Notes under the pieces: model-generated
What the model saw: only the letters and a program-made list of their open reading frames with translations
Database searches by the model: none
Told to the model about the DNA's origin: nothing
Translations under genes and position numbers: made by a program
Assembly: GCA_009767595.1 (NCBI GenBank)
Contig: VSDK01002196.1
Span: 1-64,000, forward strand
Direction: 5' to 3'
DNA length: 64,000 nt
Origin: Symbiodinium kawagutii
Taxonomy: Eukaryota; Sar; Dinophyceae; Suessiales; Symbiodiniaceae
Part shown: one piece after another, positions 63,672 to 64,000 of the stretch
How positions within the stretch are numbered: position 1 is the first letter of the stretch
How the letters are laid out: the number at the start of each line of letters is the position of its first letter

Positions 63672-63887
63672 GTGGTGGTGAGTTTGGTTCCCAACCACGA
63701 ATCCCAGCGGACACGCGAAGTGCCAACCTCCATCTGCGAGGATCTATGTTTCCAGGAGGCCTTTTTTTGGTGGCACTTTTTCAGCCTTCCTCCATGTATC
63801 ATCCCGCCCATTGGCAATGCTGCCAGCCATCAGCTATGGATCTGGGCTCAGGCTTACCCACCTGGTCCTGTCATTGCACCCACATGA
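63672..63887 (+). CDS. exon candidate, unknown
   Basis: Plus frame LVPNHESQRTREVPTSICED then LCFQEAFFWWHFFSLPPC. An exon could end near TTCCAG or continue to about 63880. After it the window closes with CCATCATCAACC simple sequence. Confidence 0.3.
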   Translation: MVVSLVPNHESQRTREVPTSICEDLCFQEAFFWWHFFSLPPCIIPPIGNAASHQLWIWAQAYPPGPVIAPT

Positions 63888-64000
63888 ACTAGGAAGACAG
63901 CCCCATCCATAACCATTCCGAATCATCCTTACCCATTCTCTCCAGTGTCAACCATCACTCATCATCATCAACCATTGTTAACCATCGACCACCGTTAATC

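Noticed and set aside
1-64000. tRNA, rRNA or snRNA genes
   Set aside because: No cloverleaf arms with conserved D- and T-loop words, and no rRNA core sequences, were recognised by eye. A tRNAscan or Infernal search would be decisive.

Overview
The window looks like nuclear DNA of a dinoflagellate, most likely a suessialean (Polarella or Symbiodiniaceae type). The reasons are very short exons (about 35-160 bp) in a large excess of simple-sequence intron DNA, splice junctions that need GC and GA donors as well as GT, plastid-type genes with bacterial-like domains, and a Ty1/copia element of the kind common in these genomes. Nothing prokaryotic (operons, ribosome binding sites) is present. Exon calls were made by eye from reading frame, splice signals and, in the best cases, family alignment from memory. 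Most single-exon calls are therefore tentative in boundaries and sometimes in strand.

Layout. 1-7.9 kb: scattered exon-like GC islands (best: 2251-2355, 4001-4120, 5086-5209) in CCATCA/TGATGG simple sequence. 7.9-15.8 kb: one complete, very young Ty1/copia retrotransposon on the minus strand (identical 170-bp LTRs, 5-bp target duplication GTAGC). It carries gag, zinc knuckle, protease, a GRF-type zinc finger, a cytosine-methyltransferase-like segment, integrase, reverse transcriptase and RNase H, broken by one in-frame stop in RT and several frame changes. 15.8-25 kb: repeat-rich DNA with more exon-like islands. 26.3-36.3 kb: the best host gene, a plus-strand J-domain/4Fe-4S ferredoxin protein (chloroplast CDJ3/4/5 or DJC76/77/82 type) in at least seven small exons; the ferredoxin exons join in phase through GC, GT and GA donors. 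37.9 kb: a possible casein-kinase-2-alpha first exon. 38-56 kb: more exon islands, microsatellites and a 28-bp minisatellite. 56.3-57.6 kb: two exons of an FKBP-type prolyl isomerase. 58.3-59.8 kb: an uninterrupted 507-codon gene for a NYN/PIN-like protein. 60.7-64 kb: further exon islands.

Two things run through the whole window. Several families of roughly 100-bp elements with terminal inverted repeats (called TIR-A to TIR-D here) sit in introns at about one per 2 kb; TIR-A alone has about 20 full or partial copies, and TIR-B carries splice-like signals. They are good candidates for introner-type elements or the MITEs that give rise to them. The simple sequence also has polarity: CCATCA-type tracts tend to precede exons and the complementary TGATGG-type tracts follow them, so exon flanks are complementary over long distances.
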